A DNA stretch of 64,000 nt from Mycolicibacterium lutetiense (GTDB lineage Bacteria; Actinomycetota; Actinomycetes; Mycobacteriales; Mycobacteriaceae): the NCBI RefSeq assembly GCF_017876775.1, contig NZ_JAGIOP010000002.1:2418001-2482000 (forward strand), written 5' to 3'. Below the pieces are notes generated by a model. That model was given only the letters and a program-made list of their open reading frames with translations. It was not told where the DNA came from and ran no database searches. A program made the translations under genes and the position numbers. Every line of letters begins with the position of its first letter. Position 1 is the first letter of the stretch. Below, piece after piece: positions 1 to 8,440 of this stretch.

Positions 1-369
1 CAGCTCGAACTGCGGGACACAGCCCGGTGACCGGGCGCCGCGCTGCAGCGCATACGACGGGAAATGCCGGTCGACGATTGCGTCGATCGCACACTGGTAG
101 GCCAATACGGGTCGAGCCTGCGCCGGGTCAGCCCAGGCGGGTAGCAGCACAGTGGTGACCGCAGCCTCCGGGCGCAGGTCGAGATCGCTGCTGCGGTAGA
201 GCAACTGCCACGCCGAAACCTGCTGCCGCACCGTTCCGAGAAATGCGAGCTCGATCTCGCGGGCGCGCAGGACAGTGCCGGGCGGCCGGGATTCGAACCC
301 GGCCGGCGGATCGAAGAACGGATCCGCACCGGGCAACAGTGGCACGGAGGTCTTGGACGCGCGCGTCAT
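1..369 (-). CDS. LIP-family secretory lipase, N-terminal part (runs off left edge)
   Basis: Reading the minus strand from ATG at 369 gives an open frame that continues past base 1, so only the first 123 residues are present. The segment FFDPPAGFE, followed by a charged helix and SAWQLLYRSSDL, is the typical start of the LIP (Candida lipase A-like) triacylglycerol lipase family; the catalytic serine would lie outside the window. No signal peptide is obvious. Its ATG overlaps the TGA of the upstream dehydrogenase (ATGA), so it is probably translated from the same mRNA. Likely role: hydrolysis of acylglycerols or other esters. Family call fairly sure, substrate unknown. Confidence 0.75.
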   Translation of the reverse strand, partial: MTRASKTSVPLLPGADPFFDPPAGFESRPPGTVLRAREIELAFLGTVRQQVSAWQLLYRSSDLDLRPEAAVTTVLLPAWADPAQARPVLAYQCAIDAIVDRHFPSYALQRGARSPGCVPQFEL

Positions 370-1184
370 CCCAGCGACCCCTGTTCGTACCCCCGCCGGG
401 AGTCTTTATCGGTGCTGGCGACCTGGTCGGGCACCATGCGGGCGAGCACGACATCACGGACGGCCTGCGGTAGGAGCTCCACCACACGGACTGTCAGTCC
501 GATATAGCGCGGCACCGTCACCTCGAATCGCGGGCGTTCGATCACTGCGACGACGGCGCGGGCCACGTCGCCGGGCTGCAGCAGTTTCGCCGCGCCAGTG
601 GCGGTGCCGCGGGCCAGTTCGGTGTCGACCACACCCGGCATGACGACCGAGATCTCGACGCCGGTGCCCCGCAGTTCAGCGCGTACGGCCCGCAGGTAGC
701 CGAGCACCGCGTGTTTGGTGGCGGCGTAGGTGGCCTCGCCCGGCGGGGACAGCTTCGAGGCCGCCGAGGCGATCGTGACGATGTGCCCGTGACGGCGTGC
801 CCGCATAGCGGGCGCGGCTGCCTTCACTCCGCGGATGACGCCGTGCAGATTCACCTCGATCTGCCGGCACGTGGCGTCCTCGGACTCCTCGTCGAACTTG
901 CCGACCCACATCACGCCGGCGTTGTTCACCAGAACATCGATCGGTCCCCATTTCGCTTGTACCGCATCGAGAAACGTGGTGAACGACGCGGTCTCGGTAA
1001 CGTCGAGGTCGAACCCTTCCACGGTGCCGGCGATGCCGGCTGCTACGCGGCGGGCGCCAAGGCCGTCGCGATCACCGATCGCGACGCGCGCACCGGCGGC
1101 CGCCAACTGCTCGGCGATGGCACGGCCGATTCCGGCGGCCCCACCGGTCACCGCGACTACCCGCCCCGTGAGCGACCGGTTCAC
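366..1184 (-). CDS. Short-chain dehydrogenase/reductase (SDR)
   Basis: A 272-residue classical SDR. The cofactor motif TGGAAGIG lies near residue 12, NNAG near residue 90, and the catalytic Tyr-x-x-x-Lys is seen as YAATK. The product should be an NAD(P)-dependent oxidoreductase of an alcohol, ketone or acyl intermediate. The frame stays open upstream, but GTG at 1184 is chosen because it overlaps the stop of the preceding gene as GTGA and starts just before the conserved beta strand. It sits between a metallo-beta-lactamase-like gene and a lipase gene with 4-bp overlaps on both sides, so it probably acts on an alcohol or ketone released in the same ester pathway. Substrate is inferred only. 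Confidence 0.85.
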   Translation of the reverse strand: MNRSLTGRVVAVTGGAAGIGRAIAEQLAAAGARVAIGDRDGLGARRVAAGIAGTVEGFDLDVTETASFTTFLDAVQAKWGPIDVLVNNAGVMWVGKFDEESEDATCRQIEVNLHGVIRGVKAAAPAMRARRHGHIVTIASAASKLSPPGEATYAATKHAVLGYLRAVRAELRGTGVEISVVMPGVVDTELARGTATGAAKLLQPGDVARAVVAVIERPRFEVTVPRYIGLTVRVVELLPQAVRDVVLARMVPDQVASTDKDSRRGYEQGSLG

Positions 1185-2359
1185 AGTGCACCGGTCCGCA
1201 GGCTGCGGTGGGTGAATGTCGGTGCGGCGCCCGGCGCGATCGGGCTCGCGGTCAGTTCGCTGGTCGGGAAGAACTGCAGGAACCGTTCGTCGGCCTGCGA
1301 CCGGTCGACCAGGGACTTCTCCAGCACACAGGAGTTGTACTGCGTTGCGGTGGCCTCGATCGTGTTGGCGTTGAGGATCAGTTCCTGGCCCCACTTGCGG
1401 GCCCAACCCGCCACCCCGGGGATCTTGCTGTGCTCGGGAGTCAGCAGTTCGGCGGCGATGACGTTCTCCGACATCGCCCAGATACCGGTGTCGGTGTTGA
1501 GCACCAGCGTCTGGTTGCCGGTCGCATGCCCGGGGGTACGCACGATCGCCACCCCGGGACCCAGTAGCCGGTCGCCGTCGATCGGGGCGATCCTGGCCGG
1601 ATCGAGATCGACCATGGTCTCCGGCTGATACCACGGCCGCTGCAGGGGATGCAGATCCCGCATGGCCTCGAGTTCCTCACGCTGCACCACCAACTTGGCG
1701 TTGGGGAACAGGGCCGGGACCGGTGCCGACGGCGAGAGGTCGGCCTGCGGTCTGGTGGTACCGACCAGCCGTCGCACGTCCTGGGTGTGCAGATGGTCGA
1801 AACCGATGTAGTCGACGTCGGCCGGGTCGACACCGGCCTGCACCAACCGCTCGGCGACCGGCGCGAACTCGCGCACCAGCCGGTTGCGCAGCACGGTCGG
1901 CGATGCGTCGGCCAGCGCCGCGAAATACGGGGTGTTGGCGTCGAGTTCGTAGTCGCTGGGCTCCCAGAGCAGGGTGCGCCGTCGGCCGTCGGCCTCGTAC
2001 CAGCGCACGATCACCAACCGGTTGGTGATGGTCAGGAACGGGGCGGGCGTGATCGCAGCCCTCCAGAACCCGAATTTGGTCGGGTACGGCAGCGTCACCA
2101 GATCGTGCGTCGACACGTGGCCCACGCGGCCGGTGGCGGCGAACTCCCGGCGAAACTCGCTACCGGCCGTTCGTGCCGTCCGCAGCGCCGCCCCCGGACC
2201 TCCCTGCGGGGCACCGATCCGGTCCAGCGTGTCGATGGGCGCTCCCAGATCCACCACGTCCGGGATCGGGATGTTCAGCAATCCTGGCTCTGGGGCCATG
2301 GGCCGCGCGTTGGATCCGAGGTTCAGCCGTGACGTGACGGCGTCTATGACGGTGGACAA
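1181..2359 (-). CDS. Metallo-beta-lactamase-fold hydrolase-like protein
   Basis: A 392-residue protein whose middle holds a metal-site-like motif (DHLHTQD, around residue 180) and a later TPGHATGNQ segment, the order expected of the metallo-beta-lactamase fold. The motif differs from canonical HxHxDH, so metal binding is plausible but unproven. The start is a TTG at 2359 with a strong ribosome site, AAGGAGG, about 8 nt upstream. It is the first gene of a three-gene operon with an SDR and a LIP lipase, divergent from an AraC-type regulator. A role in hydrolysing a lactone, thioester or other ester is an inference from context. Confidence 0.75.
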   Translation of the reverse strand: MSTVIDAVTSRLNLGSNARPMAPEPGLLNIPIPDVVDLGAPIDTLDRIGAPQGGPGAALRTARTAGSEFRREFAATGRVGHVSTHDLVTLPYPTKFGFWRAAITPAPFLTITNRLVIVRWYEADGRRRTLLWEPSDYELDANTPYFAALADASPTVLRNRLVREFAPVAERLVQAGVDPADVDYIGFDHLHTQDVRRLVGTTRPQADLSPSAPVPALFPNAKLVVQREELEAMRDLHPLQRPWYQPETMVDLDPARIAPIDGDRLLGPGVAIVRTPGHATGNQTLVLNTDTGIWAMSENVIAAELLTPEHSKIPGVAGWARKWGQELILNANTIEATATQYNSCVLEKSLVDRSQADERFLQFFPTSELTASPIAPGAAPTFTHRSLRTGAL

Positions 2360-2387
2360 CGTTGTCGCCTCCTTGCGGGGTCAGCGC

Positions 2388-2399
2388 CTGAGCGCTCAG
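2388..2399. promoter_or_regulatory. Perfect 12-bp palindrome, candidate operator
   Basis: CTGAGCGCTCAG is a perfect palindrome in the 134-bp gap between the divergent metallo-beta-lactamase-like gene (start 2359) and the AraC regulator (start 2494). It lies about 29 bp upstream of the former, a position suited to repression or activation. AraC proteins usually bind direct or asymmetric repeats, so the binder may be another factor. Confidence 0.4.
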
Positions 2400-2493
2400 T
2401 GAACCCCAAACTACGTGCGGGAATAGCCGACCAACAGTTTGTGACCGGCCAGGAATATAGGATTTTCGGACAAGAGGAAATGATGGAGCACCG

Positions 2494-3528
2494 ATGCCTG
2501 ATCTGGACCTGCCTCGCCCGCCCGCGAGTGCGCTGCTGCTGACCAAACTGGGCTCAGAACACGGGATTCCCGCCGATGGCGTCCTGGCCGGAACCGGGCT
2601 GCTGCCGGAAATGTTGGGAGATCCGCAGGCCACCGTGTCCGGTCGGCAGGAAATGCGCATTGTGCAGAATCTGATTGCCGCGGCCGGTGATGCGCCGGCC
2701 CTGGGTATCGAGGCGGGCCTGCGGTATCACCTGACGACCCACGGCATCTGGGGCTTCGCACTGTCGAGTTGCCCGACGGTGCGCTCCGCGATCGAAGTCG
2801 GATTACGCTACGTGGACCTGACGTTCGCCTTCACCCGGATGTCGATCGTCACGGCGAACGACCATGTCCGGCTACTGCTCGATCCCTCGGATCTACCGTC
2901 CGGTGTGCGCCGGTTCTTCGTCGAACGGGAAACGGCCTCGATCGCCAACCTCGGGCACCAGGTCACCTCCAACCCGGCGGCACTTGGACGAGCGCATTTC
3001 ACACATCCGGCGCCGGCGTCGCTCGCCCCCTACCGAGCGCTCGGGCCGACACCCGTTTTCGATGCGGAGTCGAACTTCATCGAGATCCAGCGCGACATCC
3101 TCGATCTCCCGATACCGCAAGCAGACCCCTATGCGGCCGCCGCGACCCAGGAACAGTGCAGGCAGTTGCTGACACAACGGCGAGCGCGGTCCGGCTACGC
3201 GGGACGGGTTCGTGATCGACTTGTCCAACACCCGGGGCAGCCACCCGATTTCGAAGCCGTCGCTTCCGAGTTTCACATGAGTTCACGAACGCTGCGACGC
3301 CATCTCGAACATGAAGGGACCTCTTACCGCAGCCTTTTGGATGAGGTGCGCGAACGCCTCGCCGAAGAACTTCTTGCCACCGGTGCGCTCAGCGTCGCCG
3401 AGATCGGGCGACGGCTCGGCTACGCCGACACCCCGAGTTTCACTGCCGCATTCAAAAGGTGGAAGGGCGGAATGCCACCGCGCACCTTCGCCAAACGCAC
3501 ATCACAGCGGGCCGACCGCTACCGCTGA
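2494..3528 (+). CDS. AraC-family transcriptional regulator
   Basis: A 344-residue regulator. The N-terminal about 200 residues resemble the arabinose-binding-like ligand domain found in mycobacterial AraC proteins; the C-terminus (about 235-335) is the double helix-turn-helix domain, with MSSRTLRRHL for the first HTH and the conserved AEIGRRLGYADTPSFTAAFK for the second. The ATG is preceded by GGAG at 2484. It is divergent from the metallo-beta-lactamase/SDR/lipase operon, so it most likely controls that operon in response to a lipid-derived or aromatic ligand. Target and ligand are inferred. Confidence 0.9.
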   Translation: MPDLDLPRPPASALLLTKLGSEHGIPADGVLAGTGLLPEMLGDPQATVSGRQEMRIVQNLIAAAGDAPALGIEAGLRYHLTTHGIWGFALSSCPTVRSAIEVGLRYVDLTFAFTRMSIVTANDHVRLLLDPSDLPSGVRRFFVERETASIANLGHQVTSNPAALGRAHFTHPAPASLAPYRALGPTPVFDAESNFIEIQRDILDLPIPQADPYAAAATQEQCRQLLTQRRARSGYAGRVRDRLVQHPGQPPDFEAVASEFHMSSRTLRRHLEHEGTSYRSLLDEVRERLAEELLATGALSVAEIGRRLGYADTPSFTAAFKRWKGGMPPRTFAKRTSQRADRYR

Positions 3529-3544
3529 ATACCCGGCGGGCGGT

Positions 3545-3560
3545 TGACCGGAATCGGTCA
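3545..3560. other. 16-bp inverted repeat downstream of the AraC gene
   Basis: TGACCG and CGGTCA flank a 4-base spacer, 16 bases after the AraC stop codon and 58 bases before the next gene. It could be a weak terminator hairpin or an operator for the small secreted protein. No U-tract follows. Confidence 0.3.
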
Positions 3561-3618
3561 GTGAACCAAATCTTCTACGCCAGCGTATATCTCACGAGAG
3601 TGAGAGAAGGGAACGCTG

Positions 3619-3924
3619 ATGAGGACGCTAGTCGGGCCGGCCGTGATAGTGGGAACCCTTGTCGCCGCGTTCAGTCCGGTTGGTGTGGCACGTGCGGCAC
3701 CGTCCGGCCCAGAAGCGGTCGATGAGGTTATCAATCAACTGCAATCCCAGGGATATCACGTGATCCTGAACAGGGTCGGCTCAGCACCACTGGATCGCTG
3801 CTCTGTACGTGGTGTCCGACGCGGTCAGACCTACTCGCGCAGCGACTCCGGCGTTCCAGGAGCCGGTACCGACCTTGTCACCACTGTTACCGGTATGACG
3901 GTGTTTGTTGATGTGGACTGCTGA
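3619..3924 (+). CDS. Small secreted protein of unknown function
   Basis: A 101-residue protein with a clear Sec signal peptide: MRTLVGP, a hydrophobic core, then VARAAPSG with likely cleavage after ARA near residue 27. The mature part is about 75 residues with two cysteines (one near the middle, one at the C-terminal end), which may form a disulphide. A purine-rich ribosome site (GAGAGAAGGGA) precedes the ATG. The general form, with an N-terminal helix ending in GYHVILNRVG, resembles small exported mycobacterial proteins with no known role. It is convergent with the lipoprotein lipase; the two stop codons are about 20 bp apart. Confidence 0.75.
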   Translation: MRTLVGPAVIVGTLVAAFSPVGVARAAPSGPEAVDEVINQLQSQGYHVILNRVGSAPLDRCSVRGVRRGQTYSRSDSGVPGAGTDLVTTVTGMTVFVDVDC

Positions 3925-3945
3925 CACAGCCGACGCTGATCAACC

Positions 3946-5115
3946 TCAGCGTGGACAGGTATCGCCGGTCTTCCCTGCTGTCACCGTGTCAACGAACGCC
4001 TGCGTATCCGACAGCGAGGCGTTGATGACGCCGCGATGGTCCTGGCCGGCGTACACGCGGTAGTCCACCGCAACGTCTTTGCCGCACAGCGCCTTGGCCA
4101 ATGCGTCGACCCCGGGCTGGGTCACCGCGGTATCGGCCGAGCCTTGCGCGATCATGACCGGTACCCGCGGTGTGAGTGCGATGGGGTCTTGGCGGCGAAG
4201 GTAGTCGCGCAACGCATCCAGGTTCGCTTCGGGCGTGAACATGCGCGCCGATCCGACGGTGGGGACCCGACGGATCTGGGCGATGCACTCGGTGCGGGCG
4301 GTGCCCAGCAACGGGCGCGCGTCCGCCGTGAAGATTTCATCGGGGTTGACGGATGGGTCTACCACGGCGGCGCCGAGCACCAGCAACGGCAGAAAGGCCT
4401 GGGCCGCATCGACTTCGGGCTTTCCGGCGCGCACCAGGTCGACGGCCTGGTCCATCCCTACCCCACCGGGCGCCATCGCGACCGCACCCAACAGGTCGAG
4501 CTCGGGAGCGCGTTGCGGCGCGTCCTGCGCGGTGAACAGGGCGGCTTGGCCGCCCTGGCTGTGGCCGGCGACGACCCACTTGGTGCCGATGCCGGGGTTG
4601 AGTTCGCGGGCCGCCCGCACGATGTCGGTCACCGTGTGCGCCTCGCTGGTGCCGTCCGTGTAGGGATGTCCGCCGGGGGTGCCCAGTCCCTGGTAGTCAG
4701 TTTGGACGACGGCGTAGCCACGCGCCACCCAGGTGCCCAGCATCCTGGTGACCGATCCGAGGTAGTCATGGGCGAGGCCGTCGGTGGTGTCCACCGATGG
4801 GGCGCAGGTATCGGCATAGCCGGTGGTGCCGTGGGCCCAGCTGATCACGGGCCAACCACCCTCGGGTGGCGGTGACGTCGGCACCGCCACGGTGCCCGAC
4901 ACCACGATGGGTTGACCTTCCGTATCGTCGGACACGTAGGTGATCAGACGGGTTTGCGCGCCGGGCACCGCGGCGGCGGTGGTCAACGGCCGAGCGGTGA
5001 GCAACTGCCCGGCGTGCAGTTCGGGTTCGGGGGCGGCCGAACAACCGGCCACCAGGGCGGCGACGGCCAGTCCGGCAACGACGACCCTCTTGCTACCGAC
5101 ACGATTCCTGGGCAT
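3946..5115 (-). CDS. Lipoprotein lipase/esterase of the LIP family
   Basis: A 389-residue alpha/beta hydrolase. The N-terminus is a lipoprotein signal with lipobox LVAGC, so Cys25 should be lipidated. The nucleophile elbow GHSQGG places the catalytic Ser near residue 186; likely acid and His are in GSADTAV and DHRGV near the C-terminus. The frame remains open upstream, but ATG at 5115 gives the correct signal peptide. Expected role: hydrolysis of acylglycerols or related esters at the cell surface. It is the second LIP-type lipase within 5 kb. Substrate unknown. Confidence 0.85.
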   Translation of the reverse strand: MPRNRVGSKRVVVAGLAVAALVAGCSAAPEPELHAGQLLTARPLTTAAAVPGAQTRLITYVSDDTEGQPIVVSGTVAVPTSPPPEGGWPVISWAHGTTGYADTCAPSVDTTDGLAHDYLGSVTRMLGTWVARGYAVVQTDYQGLGTPGGHPYTDGTSEAHTVTDIVRAARELNPGIGTKWVVAGHSQGGQAALFTAQDAPQRAPELDLLGAVAMAPGGVGMDQAVDLVRAGKPEVDAAQAFLPLLVLGAAVVDPSVNPDEIFTADARPLLGTARTECIAQIRRVPTVGSARMFTPEANLDALRDYLRRQDPIALTPRVPVMIAQGSADTAVTQPGVDALAKALCGKDVAVDYRVYAGQDHRGVINASLSDTQAFVDTVTAGKTGDTCPR

Positions 5116-5434
5116 GGCTTCCAGTGTGCCGATCCGGTGCTGCCCGCATCCTTCGACTCCGACGTTGTGGTGCGGCGCTCGAGGCATCAGCTCCCGATGA
5201 GAGATCAAAGGCAGATTCGACTTCGCTGGCCAACCTGCGGGACGTCCAGTACGAACAGATCGGCAAAGCCATGCTCGCCGCGGCCGAACAGTACTCAGCC
5301 GAGTTCGAGGCGTCGAAAACCTGATTACGACGCTCGGTCCTGGTCCGCGGAGATTTGCACCACCACGTATTCTCAGTGTTGAGCGGGCTACGGTCGTACA
5401 CACATCGGTCGGCTCACGACTTGATTGGACACTG
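5116..5434. other. 319-bp gap with only a doubtful 66-codon frame
   Basis: The gap separates the divergent lipoprotein lipase and acyl-ACP desaturase genes, so it should hold both promoters. A plus-strand frame opens at GTG 5124 and ends at 5324. Its last about 40 codons read as a plausible acidic amphipathic helix (RDVQYEQIGKAMLAAAEQY), but its first 20 codons are Arg/Cys-rich and unlike protein. It may be a short real gene with an internal start, a remnant of a longer gene, or chance. No other gene is seen. Confidence 0.35.
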
Positions 5435-6400
5435 ATGCAGAGACATTTGACCGACGCCGAGTTCCTCGCGGAACTCGAGCCGATTGCCGAAGAAGGTCTC
5501 AACCATCATTTGCGGGTCGCCAAGGAGTGGCATCCGCACGACTACGTTCCGTGGGACCTCGGCCGCAACTTCGCGGCCCTCGGTGGCGAGGATTGGGCAC
5601 CGGAGCAGTCCGGACTGTCCGAAGTCGCCAAGGTCGCGATGATCACCAACCTGCTCACCGAGGACAACCTGCCGTCCTATCACCGGGGCGCGGCGAATCA
5701 CTTCTCACTCGACGGCGCCTGGGGCCACTGGGTCAACCAGTGGACTGCCGAGGAAAACCGCCACGGCATCGTCATCCGCGACTACCTCGTCGTCACCCGC
5801 GGAGTGGACCCGGTCGCCCTGGAGCGCATGCGCATGGAGCACATGGCGAACGGCTATGACCCGGACGAGGAAGAACGCGAAATCCACGAACCCGGCCCGC
5901 TGATGATCTCGGCGTACGCCACCCTGCAGGAACTCGCGACCCGGGTCAGCCACCGCAACACCGGCAGGATCTGCGACGACCCTCTCGCCGAGTCGATGCT
6001 GCAGCGCGTCGCGACCGACGAGAACCTGCACATGGTCTTCTACCGCAACATGTTCTCCGCCGGTTTCGACCTCGCGCCCGACCAGGCGATGGAGGCGGCA
6101 TGCGCCATCATCGAAGGATTCCGGATGCCAGGTCGGGGAATGCCCAACTGGCGGCGCAACAGCGTGATCATGGCCAAGCACGGCATCTACGACCTGCGCC
6201 AGCACCTCGAAGATGTCGTGATGCCCAACGTCAAGAAGTGGCGGATCTTCGAACGCAACGACGTGAGCGCGGTCGGTGAGAAGCGCCGCGAGCAGTTGGC
6301 CACCTTCCTGGAGGATCTCGAGAAGCAGGTTCTCAGGTTCGAGGAGCAGCGGGACCGGATGCTGGCGCGCGAGGCCGCCAAGGCGGAGCGTTCCGCGTAA
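5435..6400 (+). CDS. Acyl-[acyl-carrier-protein] desaturase, DesA type
   Basis: A 321-residue soluble, ferritin-like di-iron desaturase. Iron ligands are visible: Glu76 in TEDNLPSYH, the EENRHG motif at 106-111, Glu167 in QELA, and DENLH at 196-200. Overall similarity to M. tuberculosis DesA1 is strong by eye (VPWDLGRN, HWVNQWTAEENRHG, VVMPNVKKWRIFER), but the C-terminus differs and is shorter, so this looks like an additional paralogue. It should insert a cis double bond into ACP-bound acyl chains, for membrane lipids or for mycolate precursors. It is a single-gene unit. Confidence 0.9.
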   Translation: MQRHLTDAEFLAELEPIAEEGLNHHLRVAKEWHPHDYVPWDLGRNFAALGGEDWAPEQSGLSEVAKVAMITNLLTEDNLPSYHRGAANHFSLDGAWGHWVNQWTAEENRHGIVIRDYLVVTRGVDPVALERMRMEHMANGYDPDEEEREIHEPGPLMISAYATLQELATRVSHRNTGRICDDPLAESMLQRVATDENLHMVFYRNMFSAGFDLAPDQAMEAACAIIEGFRMPGRGMPNWRRNSVIMAKHGIYDLRQHLEDVVMPNVKKWRIFERNDVSAVGEKRREQLATFLEDLEKQVLRFEEQRDRMLAREAAKAERSA

Positions 6401-6539
6401 TCAGACCGACGTCGAGTAGGCGCGGACGCTGCTGGCAAACCTCTGTTCACCTGGGGATCCAAGGTCTACCGTAGATAGGCCACTACTGCGGGCCGGCAGC
6501 AGGGCGCGGCATCTGTCCCATCGGTGGCAGGAGGTCACC

Positions 6540-7310
6540 ATGAAGCGCCTACTCATCATCGGCTACGGCATCGCGAGCTATCTCCTGTTCATCGTGGCCT
6601 TCCTCTACGCGATCGCCTTCGTCGGCAACTTCGTCGTGCCACGCACGGTCGATTCCGGCATCGACGCACCCATCGCCGAGGCCGTGCTCGTCAACCTGCT
6701 GCTGCTGTCGGTGTTCGCCCTCCAGCACAGCGTGATGGCCCGGCCGTGGTTCAAGGAACGGTGGACGCGGATCGTTCCGCCGGCCATCGAACGCAGCACG
6801 TACGTGTCGCTGTCCAGCCTGGCGCTGTTGCTCTTGTACTGGCAGTGGCGCACCATGCCCGAGCTCGTGTGGAACGTGGAATCCACGGCGGGACGGGTGG
6901 TTCTGTGGGCGTTGTTCTGGGCGGGCTGGGCGACCGTGTTCGCCTCGACGTTCATGATCAACCACTTCGACCTGTTCGGTCTGCGGCAGGTGTGGCTGAA
7001 CTGGCGCGGCCAGCCCTATCGCGACCTGGGGTTCCAGACGGTGATGTTCTACCGGGTGATCCGGCATCCGATCATGGCCGGGTTCATCGTCGCGTTCTGG
7101 GCCACTCCCACGATGACCGCGGGCCATCTGCTGTTCGCGGCCGTCAGCACCGCCTACATCCTGGTGGCGATCCAGCTCGAAGAACGCGACCTGGTGGACA
7201 ACCTGGGTGATCAGTACCGCGATTACCGGCACCGGGTGGGGATGCTGGCTCCCGGTCTGCACCTCGGCCATGACGACGCCACTCCGAAGGTCAGGCACCG
7301 GCCGGCGTAG
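6540..7310 (+). CDS. mddA: Integral membrane methyltransferase, MddA/NnrU-like
   Basis: A 256-residue membrane protein with about five or six hydrophobic segments. The C-terminal half carries RHPIMAGFIVAFWATP and QLEERDLVDNLGDQYRDYR, the isoprenylcysteine-methyltransferase-like signature that binds S-adenosylmethionine. HFDLFGLRQVWL is typical of the methanethiol S-methyltransferase (MddA) group, which makes dimethyl sulphide from methanethiol and has been described in mycobacteria. GGCAGGAGGTCACC gives a strong ribosome site right before the ATG. The superfamily call is firm; the exact substrate rests on motif resemblance. Confidence 0.75.
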   Translation: MKRLLIIGYGIASYLLFIVAFLYAIAFVGNFVVPRTVDSGIDAPIAEAVLVNLLLLSVFALQHSVMARPWFKERWTRIVPPAIERSTYVSLSSLALLLLYWQWRTMPELVWNVESTAGRVVLWALFWAGWATVFASTFMINHFDLFGLRQVWLNWRGQPYRDLGFQTVMFYRVIRHPIMAGFIVAFWATPTMTAGHLLFAAVSTAYILVAIQLEERDLVDNLGDQYRDYRHRVGMLAPGLHLGHDDATPKVRHRPA

Positions 7311-7417
7311 TCGGCCATTTTCAACGGTGCATGGTGGCCGAAAACCGCCGACTGGCTTTTAATTTTTTCTACGGTATGGTCGGGCTCAGTGATTGTTTGC
7401 GAATAAAAGGAGCAACG

Positions 7418-7552
7418 ATGGCTGATAAATCCCAGGGTCGCATGCCCAAGAAACCGGCAATGACCATCAAGGAACGGCGCGCAGCCAAGCGCGACAAGGC
7501 GACCGAGGCCGGCGAGGCCATTCCCAGAAGGAAGCGCCCGGAACGGGTATAG
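7418..7552 (+). CDS. 44-residue basic protein
   Basis: A very small Lys/Arg-rich protein starting MADKSQG, with the core KPAMTIKERRAAKRDKA and the tail RRKRPERV. The ATG at 7418 is chosen over an upstream GTG because AAAAGGAGC sits at ideal spacing. About a third of the residues are charged and no membrane segment exists, so it may bind nucleic acid. The upstream region is unusually AT-rich (poly-T near 7365), consistent with a promoter. Function unknown. Confidence 0.65.
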   Translation: MADKSQGRMPKKPAMTIKERRAAKRDKATEAGEAIPRRKRPERV

Positions 7553-7654
7553 CGGCCTGGAGTGCAGTTCTCTACGGCTGCACTCCATCGAAACACTGGG
7601 CGAGTACTCACTCGTACAGGTTCTGCGGAAATATATTCGCACCGAATTCATGCC

Positions 7655-7670
7655 TTTAATGGGCATTAAA
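7655..7670. promoter_or_regulatory. Palindrome in an AT-rich gap, candidate operator
   Basis: TTTAATG and CATTAAA flank GG, giving a 16-bp perfect palindrome within a stretch (about 7600-7740) much richer in A and T than the rest of the window. It lies about 110 bp upstream of the orphan gene at 7781. It could be an operator or part of a nucleoid-protein (Lsr2-like) target. Confidence 0.4.
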
Positions 7671-7780
7671 TCTCCGCCCTGGTCGGCAATTGATTATTTT
7701 ATCCGGCCGGCGCGGAAAAAAGAGATCGGTAGAGGCATGACAATTTACGACTAGGGCTGAGAACGGCGGGTGCAATTGCA

Positions 7781-8440
7781 GTGGCGGATCGAAAGGCCGC
7801 CGGCCCGCGGGTGCTGGTGCTCGGTTGGCTGACAGACCTGTCCGGGTCGATCGCAGCGGCGCTGGGGCGCAGCGGCGTCACAGCCAAACACGCACACCCG
7901 CCCGGCGCCCACGTGCCGATCCGAAGCCGATGGAGCTCCGCCGATTCGGCGGAGCTGCCGTTGAGCCCGGCCGAGATCGACTCGATCGACTCGGTGATCG
8001 CCGTTCTCGACGGGCCGACCACGCGAATCCGATTCGGTGGGCGGCACAACTGGGCATCGCGCAGGCGGTTACGCGGGTATGCGAACGACGCCTGCGAGTC
8101 GACGACCCGCGCCGCACTCACCGTGGGCGCCCGCCGGACCCTGCTGATCTGTGACGCACGCCGACTGCCCGCCGGCCGGCGTGCGTCGGCGGTCCGATGG
8201 ACTCGCGATCTGGCCTACCGGATCGGCTACGAATGCGTCGTCAACGGACTGCCCGGTCACGCGGCGTCATATGCGGTGATCGACACCGACGACGACGTCC
8301 GCGATGTCGCGGATGCCGTCGTGACCTGGCAGCAGGGCGCCGCCGCCGACAATCGGCGGCGGTGGCCGCTGAACCCGGTGGTGGGCGGTACCGAGGTCAC
8401 GCCCGCCAGTTCAGCACCTCACCGGACCCCGCTGTCATGA
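7781..8440 (+). CDS. Hypothetical Rossmann-like protein
   Basis: A 219-residue protein that I do not recognise. It begins with a hydrophobic strand and turn (RVLVLGWLTDLSGSIAAALGRSGV) like the first beta-alpha unit of a nucleotide-binding fold but without a clean GxGxxG. Further strands SVIAVLDGP, RTLLICDARRL and YAVIDTDDDV alternate with helices, an order that suggests an atypical SDR-like or Rossmann domain. Start is a GTG; the ribosome site is weak. The last 44 bp overlap the convergent flavoprotein gene. The gene follows an AT-rich gap, which may mark acquired DNA. No function is proposed. Confidence 0.65.
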   Translation: MADRKAAGPRVLVLGWLTDLSGSIAAALGRSGVTAKHAHPPGAHVPIRSRWSSADSAELPLSPAEIDSIDSVIAVLDGPTTRIRFGGRHNWASRRRLRGYANDACESTTRAALTVGARRTLLICDARRLPAGRRASAVRWTRDLAYRIGYECVVNGLPGHAASYAVIDTDDDVRDVADAVVTWQQGAAADNRRRWPLNPVVGGTEVTPASSAPHRTPLS

